DNA from: Sphingomonas sp. Leaf22
Lineage (GTDB): Bacteria; Pseudomonadota; Alphaproteobacteria; Sphingomonadales; Sphingomonadaceae
Direction: 5' to 3'
Assembly (NCBI RefSeq): GCF_001421715.1
Contig: NZ_LMKP01000043.1
Coordinates: 1 to 64,000 of the forward strand
DNA: 64,000 nucleotides
How positions within the stretch are numbered: the first letter of the stretch is position 1; every line of letters begins with the position of its first letter. The notes beneath the pieces were generated by a model. The model did no database searches. It was not told the origin of the DNA and saw only the letters and a list, made by a program, of their open reading frames with translations. A program made the position numbers and the translations under genes. Positions 1 to 7,890 of this stretch are shown one piece after another.

Positions 1-86
1 CCAAACGCGCCTCCAAGACCCAACAGATGCTCGAGATCACCCTCGACATCTTCCTCGCCAGAAAACGTCTACAGAGTCCGAAGTGA
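1..86 (+). CDS. Possible C-terminal end of an unidentified gene
   Basis: A frame open from the left edge ends in TGA at 84-86, giving about 27 residues ending LARKRLQSPK. No start is visible because the gene would begin outside the window. Rare codons for this genome (AGA, CTA, AGT) are used near the end, which either argues against a real gene or marks it as atypical. The family is not recognisable from so short a tail. The bases from 87 to 208 hold nothing I can identify. Confidence 0.3.
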   Translation, partial: KRASKTQQMLEITLDIFLARKRLQSPK

Positions 87-208
87 ACACTCCCGCCTCC
101 GCCGGGGTACGGGTGGAGCGTGAGGACAGGACTGCTGCCCGTTCCTGCGGAGTAGCGGCTGCATGAAGTCGAATTCCCGTATCGACGCACCCGCACAACC
201 GAAAGGCG

Positions 209-646
209 TCACCCCCACCGCGCCGCCGCGGCATCGTCACTCGCCCGCGCCTCGACCCAGCGCGCGTCGCCGCCACGGCGCTCCCGCTTCCAGAACGGCG
301 CACCGGTCTTCAATCGGTCGATCAGGAACGCACACGCCTCCAGTGCCGCGCCGCGATGCCGCGCGGTCGTGGCGACGAATACCACCCGGTCGCCGGGCAC
401 CATCGGCCCGATGCGGTGGACCACCACCGCCCTCGCCAGATCCCAGCGCGCCACCGCCTGTTCGCACAGCGCCTCCAGCGCGCGCTCGGTGGCCCCAGGA
501 TAATGTTCGAGCGCCAGTTCGGTCACACCGTCGTCGCCGCGTACCAGCCCGGTAAAGGTCGCCACCGCCCCGGCATCCTCGGCCTCGGCTGCGGCGAATT
601 CCGCCACCAGATCGATCGGCGCATCCTGGATGACGACGCGGATCAT
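209..646 (-). CDS. moaE: Molybdopterin synthase catalytic subunit MoaE
   Basis: This is the large subunit of molybdopterin synthase, which moves sulfur from the MoaD thiocarboxylate onto cyclic pyranopterin monophosphate to make molybdopterin in the cytosol. The 145-residue length is normal for the family. The conserved active-site segment GAPFWKRE lies at about residues 115-122, with Lys120 matching the catalytic lysine, followed by the typical WVEAR block. The ATG start at 646 overlaps the moaD stop (ATGA), so the two subunits are translationally coupled. It is the last gene of a pgsA-moaD-moaE run read on the minus strand. Identification is firm. Confidence 0.96.
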   Translation of the reverse strand: MIRVVIQDAPIDLVAEFAAAEAEDAGAVATFTGLVRGDDGVTELALEHYPGATERALEALCEQAVARWDLARAVVVHRIGPMVPGDRVVFVATTARHRGAALEACAFLIDRLKTGAPFWKRERRGGDARWVEARASDDAAAARWG

Positions 647-900
647 CCGCCGGTTACCGGGGGAAAGATCGCCACTTCGCGCGCGCCCGCGATTCGGGTG
701 TCGAGCGCCACGAACGCCTGATCGACCGCCGCGCGCAGCCGGTCGCGATGCTCGAACGCGACCGCATAGCCGCCGCCGCGCGCTGCCAGCCAGTCGATCA
801 GACCGGCGACGGTGGTCACGTCGGCGGGCGGGTCGACCCGTTCGCCGCCCTGCCCGATCGCCTCGCGCACCCATGCGAAATAGAGGATGTCGACCGGCAT
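643..900 (-). CDS. moaD: Molybdopterin synthase sulfur carrier MoaD
   Basis: A small ubiquitin-fold sulfur carrier of 85 residues. It ends in the diagnostic Gly-Gly (PPVTGG), whose C-terminus is adenylated and converted to a thiocarboxylate that feeds MoaE. The ATG at 900 was chosen because it gives the normal family length and begins MPVDILYFAWVRE, a standard MoaD N-terminus; the longer open frame upstream only mirrors pgsA. Its start shares a base with the pgsA stop, and its stop overlaps the moaE start, so the three genes form one tightly packed operon. Confidence 0.95.
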   Translation of the reverse strand: MPVDILYFAWVREAIGQGGERVDPPADVTTVAGLIDWLAARGGGYAVAFEHRDRLRAAVDQAFVALDTRIAGAREVAIFPPVTGG

Positions 901-1466
901 CAGCTGTCCATGTGCTTCAGGCCGACGCGCAGATAGTCCCAGCCGGTGATCGCGGTCAGCACCGCCGCGCCCCATAGACACACCAGCCCGGTGACATGGA
1001 CGAACGCATAGGCGGGCACCGCTCCGGCGAGGATCAGCGCGCCGAACGCGACCAGTTGCAACGTCGTCTTCCACTTGGCAAGCTTCGACACCGGCAACGA
1101 TACCTGAATGCCGGCTAGGAACTCGCGCAGTCCCGACACCGCGATCTCGCGCAGCAGGATGACGAGCGCCGCGATCAGGTGGATGCCGGTGATGATCGCC
1201 ACGTCATGCCGCGTGCCGACCAGCATCAGGATGACCGCCGCCACCATGATCTTGTCGGCGATGGGGTCGAGGAACACGCCCAGCTTCGACACCGTCCCCT
1301 GCGCCCGCGCAAGGTAACCGTCGAAATAATCGGTGATGCCCATCAGCGAATACAGCGCGAAGGCGATCGCATAGCCCGCCTCCCACATCGGCCACCACAG
1401 GAACGCGACCAGCAGCGGCACCGCCAGGATACGCGACAGCGTCAGGATATTGGGAAGCGTCAACAC
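900..1466 (-). CDS. pgsA: CDP-diacylglycerol-glycerol-3-phosphate 3-phosphatidyltransferase
   Basis: An integral membrane enzyme of 188 residues that makes phosphatidylglycerol-phosphate, the committed step to phosphatidylglycerol and cardiolipin. The CDP-alcohol phosphotransferase signature is complete: Asp46 and Asp49-Gly50, Ala53-Arg54, Gly63, Asp67 and Asp71. Several hydrophobic helices follow. The N-terminus MLTLPNILTLSRILAVP is typical for PgsA. It heads an operon with moaD and moaE. Phospholipid and molybdopterin synthesis have no metabolic link, so this is probably only conserved co-transcription. Confidence 0.96.
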   Translation of the reverse strand: MLTLPNILTLSRILAVPLLVAFLWWPMWEAGYAIAFALYSLMGITDYFDGYLARAQGTVSKLGVFLDPIADKIMVAAVILMLVGTRHDVAIITGIHLIAALVILLREIAVSGLREFLAGIQVSLPVSKLAKWKTTLQLVAFGALILAGAVPAYAFVHVTGLVCLWGAAVLTAITGWDYLRVGLKHMDS

Positions 1467-1589
1467 GACGGGTCGTCTAGCATCCCGGCACCCTCACGCG
1501 AAAGCGGCAATCGGCGATTGAAGCGGGCGGCTCGGCTCGGCTACACCGCCGCCACACCCTGCGGGGACACTGACTAGGTCGTTTTTCGA

Positions 1590-2894
1590 ATGATGAATGC
1601 GCTGGGGTTGCTGAAGCAGCGCCGTTTCCTGCCGCTGTTCGTCACCCAGTTTCTGGGGGCGTTCAACGACAACCTGTTCAAACACGCGATGGTGCTGTTC
1701 GCGACCTACCAACTGTTCCGCGATCCGGCGAGCGAACAGAATTTCAACGCGCTGGCCACCGGCCTCGCCATCCTGCCGTTCGTCCTGCTCTCCGCCCTGT
1801 CGGGCCAGCTCGCCGATACGCATGACAAGGCGCGGATCATCCGCATCGTCAAGACGGCGGAAATCGGCATCATGCTCTATGGCGCGGCGGGAATGCTGAT
1901 CGCGCGGACCGGCTATGTGACGACCGGCGTGGTGATGATGCTCAGCGCGGTGGTGATGCTCGGCGTCCATTCGACGTTCTTCGGGCCGATCAAATACGCG
2001 ATCCTGCCTCAGCATCTCGATGACGATCAGGTGCTGGGCGGCACCGGCCTGATCGAGGCGGCGACCTATCTGTCGGTGCTGACCGGTACGATCGTCGCCG
2101 GCTGGATCAGTGTCGAATGGGCCGCCGGGCTGGTGGTGGCCGTGTCGCTGATCGGCTGGTTCACCGCGCGCTTCGTGCCGCCGGCCCCGCGCAGCGGCCC
2201 CGAACTCACGATCAATTTCAATCCGCTGACCTCGTCGTGGCATCTGATCGCCGCGACGATGCATATCCGTCGCCTGTTCCTCGCCATCCTGTCGATCAGC
2301 TTCTTCTGGACGATCGGATCGGTGCTGATCGTGATCTTTCCGGTGCTGGTGAAGAACGTCCTGACCGCCGACCAGCAGGTCGCGTCGCTGACCATCGCCA
2401 TCTTCTCGATCGGGGTCGCGATCGGATCGGTCATCATCAACGCGCTGTTGAAGGGCCGCATCTCCGCGCGCTATTCGCCGGCATCGGTGATCGCGATGGC
2501 GGTGTTCGTGCTGGCCTTCGCGTTCGAGGCCCGCAACTGGGTGCCGGCACCGGGCGACACCCTCTACGGCGTGGTCGATTTCGTGACCCATCCGCAGTCG
2601 CTGCTGCTGCTCGCCACGCTGGCGCTGATCGCGATCTTCGGCGGGATGTTCGTGGTGCCGCTCTACGCGTTCCTGACCACCACCGTGACCAAGGACCAGA
2701 CCGCGCGGACGGTGGCGGCGAACAATGTCGTCAACTGCGCGTCGATGACCGTCGGCGCGATCAGCGTGATCCTGCTGACCAAGGCCGGGCTGGGTCCGAC
2801 CGACATGCTCCTGATCGTCGCGGGCATGTGCCTGATCTCGGCTTGGCTCGCCTCACGCCTGCACAAGGCCTGCGAGGACGGCTGCCCGGCTTGA
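1590..2894 (+). CDS. MFS transporter, LplT-like (lysophospholipid transporter family)
   Basis: A 434-residue membrane protein with about twelve hydrophobic segments. The N-terminal FLTQFLGAFNDNLFK-type motif (here VTQFLGAFNDNLFKHA, about residues 18-33) is the hallmark of the MFS branch that includes LplT and the transporter half of LplT-acyltransferase fusions, which flip lysophospholipids across the inner membrane for re-acylation. No acyltransferase (Aas/PlsC) domain or gene follows; the reading frame stops and an inverted repeat begins at once. The start is either ATG at 1590 or 1593. Substrate is inferred from family only. Confidence 0.8.
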   Translation: MMNALGLLKQRRFLPLFVTQFLGAFNDNLFKHAMVLFATYQLFRDPASEQNFNALATGLAILPFVLLSALSGQLADTHDKARIIRIVKTAEIGIMLYGAAGMLIARTGYVTTGVVMMLSAVVMLGVHSTFFGPIKYAILPQHLDDDQVLGGTGLIEAATYLSVLTGTIVAGWISVEWAAGLVVAVSLIGWFTARFVPPAPRSGPELTINFNPLTSSWHLIAATMHIRRLFLAILSISFFWTIGSVLIVIFPVLVKNVLTADQQVASLTIAIFSIGVAIGSVIINALLKGRISARYSPASVIAMAVFVLAFAFEARNWVPAPGDTLYGVVDFVTHPQSLLLLATLALIAIFGGMFVVPLYAFLTTTVTKDQTARTVAANNVVNCASMTVGAISVILLTKAGLGPTDMLLIVAGMCLISAWLASRLHKACEDGCPA

Positions 2895-2900
2895 GGGTCG

Positions 2901-2982
2901 GCGGTACCGGCCCGCTCCCCCACCCGGCCACCCACCGCATATCCTGAATGGGGGGCTGGGTGGGGGAGCGGGCCGGTACCGC
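2901..2982. repeat. Perfect 25-bp inverted repeat
   Basis: Arms 2901-2925 and 2958-2982 are exact reverse complements, separated by 32 bp. It sits between the convergent ends of the MFS gene and a small membrane protein gene, so the transcript would fold into a long GC-rich hairpin. There is no T-tract on either side, so a classical intrinsic terminator is not proven. It could act as a bidirectional terminator or 3'-end stabiliser. Confidence 0.85.
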
Positions 2983-2984
2983 GC

Positions 2985-3143
2985 CTACAGCAAGAACGTA
3001 TAGAAACAGATGAAGAAGGCGGTGAAGCTGACCGCGAACAGCTTCAGGTCGCTGTCGTCGTTCGACAGCGGCACGCTCGCCACCTTGGGCAGGCGGGCGC
3101 GGAAGGTGTGGCGGCGCGGGGGAATCGGCTGCGGTATCATCAT
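2985..3143 (-). CDS. Small single-pass membrane protein, function unknown
   Basis: A 52-residue protein with a basic, proline-rich N-terminal half (PQPIPPRRH) and a C-terminal hydrophobic helix rich in Phe (FAVSFTAFFICFYTFLL). The double ATG at 3143/3140 was preferred over a longer frame because AAGG lies about eight bases upstream. It would be a tail-anchored inner membrane peptide with its N-terminus inside. No family is recognised with certainty. It lies just downstream of the Crp/Fnr regulator gene on the same strand, 84 bp away. Confidence 0.6.
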   Translation of the reverse strand: MMIPQPIPPRRHTFRARLPKVASVPLSNDDSDLKLFAVSFTAFFICFYTFLL

Positions 3144-3227
3144 GACAGCCTTAACGAACCATTCACCAATTCGCCCAACGCCAAGGCCCGTGCCGTCCGT
3201 CTTGAACCGGGACGGCCGGGACACGCC

Positions 3228-3971
3228 CTACCCCGCCGCCGCGACCGTCCGGTCGAGGTGCAGATAGCCCGGCGTGAACGACGCCACCTCGCACAGCCGG
3301 TCGAGGTCGAGGATGGTCAGCGTCCGTCCCGCCCATTCGATCAGCCGCTCGCGTCGCAACTCCTGCACCATCCGGTTGACGTGGACCGGCGTCAGCCCGG
3401 TCGCCTCGGCCAGATCGGCCTGGGTCAGCGGAAATTCGCAGGTCAGTCCCGAACACCGTCCGACCAGCCGCAACCGGAAATAGACCTCGCAGAACAGCAG
3501 CGCGATCCGCTCGCGCGCCGACCGCAGCCCGAGGCTGGCGATCCATTCGCGATGCATGCCGAGCGCGACATGGTCGTTCCACCACAGCGCCCGCGCGATT
3601 CCCGGATGCCCCTCGACCAGCGCGCTAAACGTGTCGGGCACCACTTCGGCGACGGTCATCGCGGTGATCGCCCCGACCGCATGGTCCATCTGGCTCACCA
3701 CCTGCACATGCGGATCGAACAGGTCGCCCGGCAGCAGCAGCGACAGCATCTGCCGCCGCCCGTCGGACATCTGGCGATAGCGACAGCCCCAGCCCTCCAG
3801 CACGAAATGCACGAAGCGCGGGGCCTCCCCCTCCGACACCACGTCGCGGCGCGGCGCGATGCTGCGCTGCCGCTGGTCCAGCAGGGCTTCGATCCGGGCG
3901 CGGTCGGCATCGGTCAAACCGGAATAGGCGAGTAATCGCAAACGGTACGGCAGCGCTTGGTCCCCTCTCAT
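3228..3971 (-). CDS. Crp/Fnr family transcriptional regulator
   Basis: A 247-residue regulator with an N-terminal cyclic-nucleotide-binding-like beta barrel (about residues 15-130) and a C-terminal winged helix. The helix-turn-helix reads LTQADLAEATGLTPVHVNRM at about residues 183-202. I see no N-terminal cysteine cluster of the FNR oxygen-sensor type, so it is probably not an Fe-S sensor; its ligand is unknown. It resembles the many short-signal Crp-like regulators of sphingomonads. Target genes cannot be told from the neighbourhood. Confidence 0.88.
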   Translation of the reverse strand: MRGDQALPYRLRLLAYSGLTDADRARIEALLDQRQRSIAPRRDVVSEGEAPRFVHFVLEGWGCRYRQMSDGRRQMLSLLLPGDLFDPHVQVVSQMDHAVGAITAMTVAEVVPDTFSALVEGHPGIARALWWNDHVALGMHREWIASLGLRSARERIALLFCEVYFRLRLVGRCSGLTCEFPLTQADLAEATGLTPVHVNRMVQELRRERLIEWAGRTLTILDLDRLCEVASFTPGYLHLDRTVAAAG

Positions 3972-4123
3972 AGGGGAGTTCAGCTAGCGGCTGTTGCGCC
4001 GCGCTTCGCTATACTGGTTTAATCGATCGGCGTTCCCGGCAACTTTGCAACGCAATTGCAGCGAATGTGGCCGTACCGATGATCGCGGGTCCGCCGCCGG
4101 CCGGTATCCGGCGTCGGGACAAC

Positions 4124-4148
4124 AAAAAACCCCGCGTCGCCGCGGGGT
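4124..4148 (-). terminator. Rho-independent terminator after tRNA-Ala
   Basis: On the minus strand a CCCCGCG stem pairs with CGCGGGG around a four-base loop (4130-4147) and is followed by six T residues (4124-4129). It lies 11 bp beyond the 3' end of the tRNA gene and is a textbook intrinsic terminator. Confidence 0.9.
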
Positions 4149-4158
4149 CGTTTGGAAA

Positions 4159-4234
4159 TGGTGGAGCCGAGGGGGATCGAACCCCTGACCTCTGCAATGC
4201 CATTGCAGCGCTCTCCCAGCTGAGCTACGGCCCC
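4159..4234 (-). tRNA. tRNA-Ala (GGC anticodon)
   Basis: The 76-base minus-strand sequence folds as a full cloverleaf. The acceptor GGGGCCG pairs with CGGCTCC, including one G-U. The anticodon stem CTGCA/TGCAG carries loop ATGGCAT with GGC at 34-36. The T-loop GGTTCGATCC is standard, and CCA is encoded. It reads alanine GCC/GCU codons. A terminator follows directly. Confidence 0.97.
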
Positions 4235-4353
4235 GTCCATTTTTTTGGGGCCGCTGCTGGTGGCAGCCCCGCTTCCCCTTGCGGGGAGGAGCGCCCTCTA
4301 TGCGGAGGGCACCGGTTTGGCAAGCACCTTTTGCGCCCACCGCCCCAAAAACA

Positions 4354-4671
4354 TCAACGCTCGGCGTCGCTGTCCTCGTCGGTCGTGTCGACGCCCAGGT
4401 CGTCGTCACCACCCAGATCGACATCGTCGTCGGCCGACGGTTCGTCGTCGCCCTCGATGTCCAGATCGTCGCCCAGATCGGCGTCCTTCGCGCCTTCCTT
4501 CTCGACCTTCACCTGTTCGAACGGCAGCGGCTGCTTCGATTTCAGGATCGGTTCGGGATTCCAGTGCACGCCGCAATTGATGCACGTGACCGGCTCGTCA
4601 TTGCCTAGATCGTAGAAGCGCGTCGCGCATTTCGGACAGGTACGCTTCGTACCCCATTCCGGCTTCACCAT
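4354..4671 (-). CDS. FYDLN-acid domain protein (TIGR02300 type)
   Basis: A 105-residue protein with an N-terminal zinc-ribbon-like part: CxxC pairs at Cys12/Cys15 and Cys30/Cys33 around the motif RFYDLGNDEPVTC. The C-terminal half (from about residue 57) is a low-complexity acidic tail of Asp and Glu. This architecture is the FYDLN-acid family, found in alphaproteobacteria, often beside aroA. Its role is unknown; zinc binding is inferred. The ATG at 4671 begins MVKPEWGTKRTCPKC, the conserved family start. It is divergent from aroA, sharing about a 100-bp promoter region. Confidence 0.9.
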   Translation of the reverse strand: MVKPEWGTKRTCPKCATRFYDLGNDEPVTCINCGVHWNPEPILKSKQPLPFEQVKVEKEGAKDADLGDDLDIEGDDEPSADDDVDLGGDDDLGVDTTDEDSDAER

Positions 4672-4768
4672 GTGTAGCCAAACCTTTCGGTGTCGTGGAA
4701 AAACGGGGCAGACCCCCGGATGGGGCGCGCCTTGCCATAGCGGGCACGCGCTGTCAAAGCCGCCGGTC

Positions 4769-6100
4769 ATGCACCACGCCGCCCCCACGCCCCTGTCCGT
4801 CGCCGCCAGCGGTCCGCTGACCGGCACCGCCCCGGTTCCCGGCGACAAGTCGATCAGCCACCGTTCGCTGATGCTGTCCGCGCTCGCGGTCGGCACGAGC
4901 CGGGTGACCGGCCTGCTGGAGGGGGAGGACGTCCTGTCCACCGCCGCCGCGATGCGGGCGATGGGCGCTGTGATCGTGCGTGGCGACGACGGGATCTGGA
5001 CCATCGACGGCGTCGGCGTCGGCGGGCTGCTGCAACCCGCCACCGCGCTCGACATGGGCAATTCGGGCACGTCGACCCGGCTGCTGATGGGGCTGGTGTC
5101 GTCCCACGCGATCACCGCGACCTTCACCGGCGACGCCTCGCTCAGCAAGCGACCGATGGGCCGCGTCATCGAACCGCTCAGCCAAATGGGCGCGGAGATC
5201 ACCGCCAGTCCCGGCGGTCGCCTGCCGCTCATGCTGCGCGGGATCGTGCCCGCCGTGCCGATCGACTATACGCTGCCGGTCGCCTCGGCACAGGTGAAGT
5301 CGGCGATCCTGCTCGCCGGCCTCAACACACCGGGCATCACCCGCATCGTCGAACCCGTCCCGACCCGTGACCATAGCGAGCGGATGCTGACCGGCTTCGG
5401 CGCTAACCTGACCGTCGAGGAGACGTCGGCGGGTCGCGTCATCGAACTGCATGGCGAGGCGGAGTTGCGGCCGCAGACGATCACCGTTCCCGGCGATCCG
5501 TCCTCCGCCGCCTTCCCGGTCGTCGCCGCGCTGCTGGTGCCGGGCAGCCATGTCACGATCACCAATGTCGGCCTCAACCCGACCCGCGCCGCGCTGTTCG
5601 ACGTGCTGCGCGCGATGGGCGGCGATATCGCCTTCGAAAACCCCCGCGATGTCGGCGGCGAGCCGGTCGCCGATCTGGTCGTCCGCGCCTCGACGCTGAC
5701 CGGCATCGACGTCGATCCGGCGGTCGCCCCGTCGATGATCGACGAATTTCCGATCCTGTTCGTCGCCGCCGCGCTCGCGAAAGGCCGCACCGTCACCCGC
5801 GGTCTCGAAGAACTGCGCGTCAAAGAAAGCGACCGCATCACCACCATGGCCGAAGGGCTGCGCGCGATCGGCGCACGGGTCGAGGAGACCGGGGACGGCC
5901 TCATCATCGACGGCACCGGCGGCGATCCGCTGCCCGGTGGCGGCACCATCGCCGCGAAACTTGATCACCGTATCGCGATGAGCTTCGTCGTCGCCGGCCT
6001 GGTCAGCAAGGCCCCGGTGACGATAGACGACATGGCCCCGATCGCGACCAGCTTCCCGACCTTCACCACGCTGCTGCGTGGCCTTGGTGCGTCGCTGTGA
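4769..6100 (+). CDS. aroA: 3-phosphoshikimate 1-carboxyvinyltransferase (EPSP synthase), class II type
   Basis: This enzyme joins shikimate-3-phosphate and phosphoenolpyruvate in the shikimate pathway. The 443-residue sequence carries all four motifs used to define class II (CP4-like) enzymes: GDKS (25-28), SAQVK (173-177), RDHSE (200-204) and NPTR (270-273). It also has ITxLLEGEDV-like and ATSFPTF blocks. At the position of the CP4 Ala that lowers glyphosate binding it has Gly100 (GNSGTSTR). The ATG at 4769 was chosen because upstream sequence belongs to the divergent promoter region. The stop overlaps the GTG start of cmk. Confidence 0.96.
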   Translation: MHHAAPTPLSVAASGPLTGTAPVPGDKSISHRSLMLSALAVGTSRVTGLLEGEDVLSTAAAMRAMGAVIVRGDDGIWTIDGVGVGGLLQPATALDMGNSGTSTRLLMGLVSSHAITATFTGDASLSKRPMGRVIEPLSQMGAEITASPGGRLPLMLRGIVPAVPIDYTLPVASAQVKSAILLAGLNTPGITRIVEPVPTRDHSERMLTGFGANLTVEETSAGRVIELHGEAELRPQTITVPGDPSSAAFPVVAALLVPGSHVTITNVGLNPTRAALFDVLRAMGGDIAFENPRDVGGEPVADLVVRASTLTGIDVDPAVAPSMIDEFPILFVAAALAKGRTVTRGLEELRVKESDRITTMAEGLRAIGARVEETGDGLIIDGTGGDPLPGGGTIAAKLDHRIAMSFVVAGLVSKAPVTIDDMAPIATSFPTFTTLLRGLGASL

Positions 6101-6720
6101 TTATCGCGGTCGACGGCCCGGCAGCATCGGGCAAGGGCACCATCGCGCGGGCGCTGGCGAAGCATTTCGGCCTGCCGCATCTCGACACCGGGCTGCTGTA
6201 TCGCGCGGTCGCGACGCTGGTATTGCGTGAGGGGCAGGACCCCACGCGCGAAGCCGATTGCGTTGCCGCCTGCGACTTTCCCGACACGTTACTTTCCGAT
6301 CCATGGCTGCGCACCGACGAGGCGGGCCAGACCGCCTCGATCGTTTCCGCCCACCCGCTGGTCCGCTCCTCGCTGCTCCGCCGCCAGCGCAAATTCGCAC
6401 AACAATCCGGCGGCGCGGTCCTCGACGGCCGCGACATCGGCACGGTCATCGCCCCCGACGCCGATGCGAAACTGTTCGTGAAAGCCACCCCCGCGATCCG
6501 CGCCCGCCGCCGTCACGCCGAACTCGCCAGGGCCGGCTCGACCGTCACCTACGACCGCGTCCTCGCCGACATCCGCGCCCGCGACGAACGCGATTCGTCA
6601 CGCTCCACCGCGCCGCTGGTAATGGCCGCGGATGCCGCCCCGCTCGACACCAGCTTCCTGTCGATCGAGGCATCGGTGCAGCGCGCGATCGCGATCGTCG
6701 AGGGCCAGCGCAAGGGGTAG
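6097..6720 (+). CDS. cmk: (d)CMP kinase
   Basis: Cytidylate kinase transfers phosphate from ATP to CMP or dCMP. The 207-residue protein starts with a P-loop, GPAASGKGT (residues 7-15), and has the DTGLLYR and LDGRDIGTVIAP motifs typical of the family. Translation starts at GTG 6097, which overlaps the aroA TGA, so expression is coupled. In many alphaproteobacteria cmk is followed by rpsA; here it is followed by a structured repeat and a convergent gene, so rpsA is not adjacent. Confidence 0.95.
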   Translation: MIIAVDGPAASGKGTIARALAKHFGLPHLDTGLLYRAVATLVLREGQDPTREADCVAACDFPDTLLSDPWLRTDEAGQTASIVSAHPLVRSSLLRRQRKFAQQSGGAVLDGRDIGTVIAPDADAKLFVKATPAIRARRRHAELARAGSTVTYDRVLADIRARDERDSSRSTAPLVMAADAAPLDTSFLSIEASVQRAIAIVEGQRKG

Positions 6721-6764
6721 GGGATCGATACTCCCCCCTACCCACCCCGTTTGGTTCGAGCAGC

Positions 6765-6902
6765 TTCGAGCCTGTCGAGAAGAGGGTTGGGTGAACCATG
6801 CCCCGCATGGTTCAGGATTGTCCGGGGGACAATCCGACCCAACCCTCGTCGAGAACGGGCCGCTTGCCCCCCTTCTCGACTACGGTTCTCGACAAGCTCG
6901 AA
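6765..6902. repeat. Nested palindromic intergenic element with predicted multi-branch fold
   Basis: Outer arms 6765-6781 and 6886-6902 match over 17 bp with one difference. Inside them an 11-bp stem (6782-6792 with 6837-6847) encloses two perfect hairpins: 6793-6800/6806-6813 and 6815-6823/6827-6835. The single strand would therefore fold into a stem closing two side-by-side hairpins. It fills the space between the convergent cmk and GH130 genes. No open frame is present. Confidence 0.8.
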
Positions 6903-6936
6903 CCTGCGCTCGAAGCAAACGGACTGGGGCGCTCCC

Positions 6937-7890
6937 TCAACTCCGCCGGATCAACGCCCGCGCCAGTTTCCGATCCTCCAGCGAATAATACAGCCAGATC
7001 GCCCCTTCCACGACGACCACCGACGCCGCGAACGCGATGTCCGTCGCAGTCCGGTCGTCCACCGGCGGCGGGGTGATCAGCGGCTCGATCCCCCGCGCCA
7101 CGACGCCGCGAAACTCGGCGTCGAACGCGACCCAGCCGATCCGCCACCGCGCATCGCGCGTCGCCCCGTTATAGAACATCACCGGCATCGCCGGATCGTC
7201 GGTCAACAGCGGACCCGTCGACAGATGCCAGTCGTCCCAGCTGTCGGCGCGCGGCATGAACGGGGTCGGCTGTTCGTCCCACGGTCCCGCCACGTCCGCG
7301 CCGATCGCCATCCCGATCCGCGACGCTTCATCGGCGGCATATTCGTAGAAGAGCCGCCAGCGCCCGTCGGGGGTGCGGTCGATCGTCGCTTCCTTGGTAT
7401 TGCCCTCCGACTTGGACGACGCCAGGACGACGCCGCTCTTGGTCAACCGGTCGAGCGACGGCCCGGCGGCGTAGGACAGTTCGCCATGCGCGTGATCGCC
7501 CAGCACGCCCGAATAATAGACGACATAGCCGTCGTCGCGGCGCACCACCGTCGGGTCCTCGACGCCGCCCGCATCCTGTTCGCCCGGCCCCGGCACGATC
7601 GACGGTTCGGGCAGCATCGCGAAATGCCGCCCGTCGTCGCTCCACCCGGCCCAGATCACGCCGGTATCGGTCATCGGCTCGCCCGGCCGCGTCACCGCCC
7701 GGACCATCATGCCGAACCGGCCGTCCGCCTCCTGCCAGACATAGGGGCTCATCAGATCGCGCGTCATCAGCGCGGGCGGGCCGTCCAGCGTCACGTCCTC
7801 GATCCGGCGAACGTTGAAATCCAGTTCGATCTCGCAATCGGACACCACGTCCTTGCGATGCGGATCGCCGATGTTGCCACCGCCGCTCAT
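6937..7890 (-). CDS. GH130-like glycosidase/phosphorylase
   Basis: A 317-residue five-bladed propeller-type protein. GGVEDPTVV at about residues 109-116 matches the conserved aspartate segment of GH130 beta-mannoside phosphorylases and mannosidases. WAGWSDDGRHF and VMFYNGATRDARWRIGW are typical blade repeats of that fold. No signal peptide is seen, so it is cytoplasmic. Its ATG at 7890 overlaps the stop of the upstream SDR gene (ATGA), so the two form an operon and probably act on the same sugar. Phosphorylase versus hydrolase activity and the exact glycoside cannot be decided from sequence. Confidence 0.78.
   Translation of the reverse strand: MSGGGNIGDPHRKDVVSDCEIELDFNVRRIEDVTLDGPPALMTRDLMSPYVWQEADGRFGMMVRAVTRPGEPMTDTGVIWAGWSDDGRHFAMLPEPSIVPGPGEQDAGGVEDPTVVRRDDGYVVYYSGVLGDHAHGELSYAAGPSLDRLTKSGVVLASSKSEGNTKEATIDRTPDGRWRLFYEYAADEASRIGMAIGADVAGPWDEQPTPFMPRADSWDDWHLSTGPLLTDDPAMPVMFYNGATRDARWRIGWVAFDAEFRGVVARGIEPLITPPPVDDRTATDIAFAASVVVVEGAIWLYYSLEDRKLARALIRRS

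Noticed and set aside
1494..2591. Long minus-strand open frame opposite the LplT-like gene
   Set aside because: Arg/His/Asp-rich composition without domains; it mirrors a real, well-conserved membrane protein on the other strand.
2901..2982. Classical intrinsic terminator
   Set aside because: The stem is strong but no run of T follows on either strand, so it is listed as a repeat only.
4754..5968. Long minus-strand open frame opposite aroA
   Set aside because: Low-complexity Arg/Gly/Asp sequence with no family features; the aroA frame explains the region fully.
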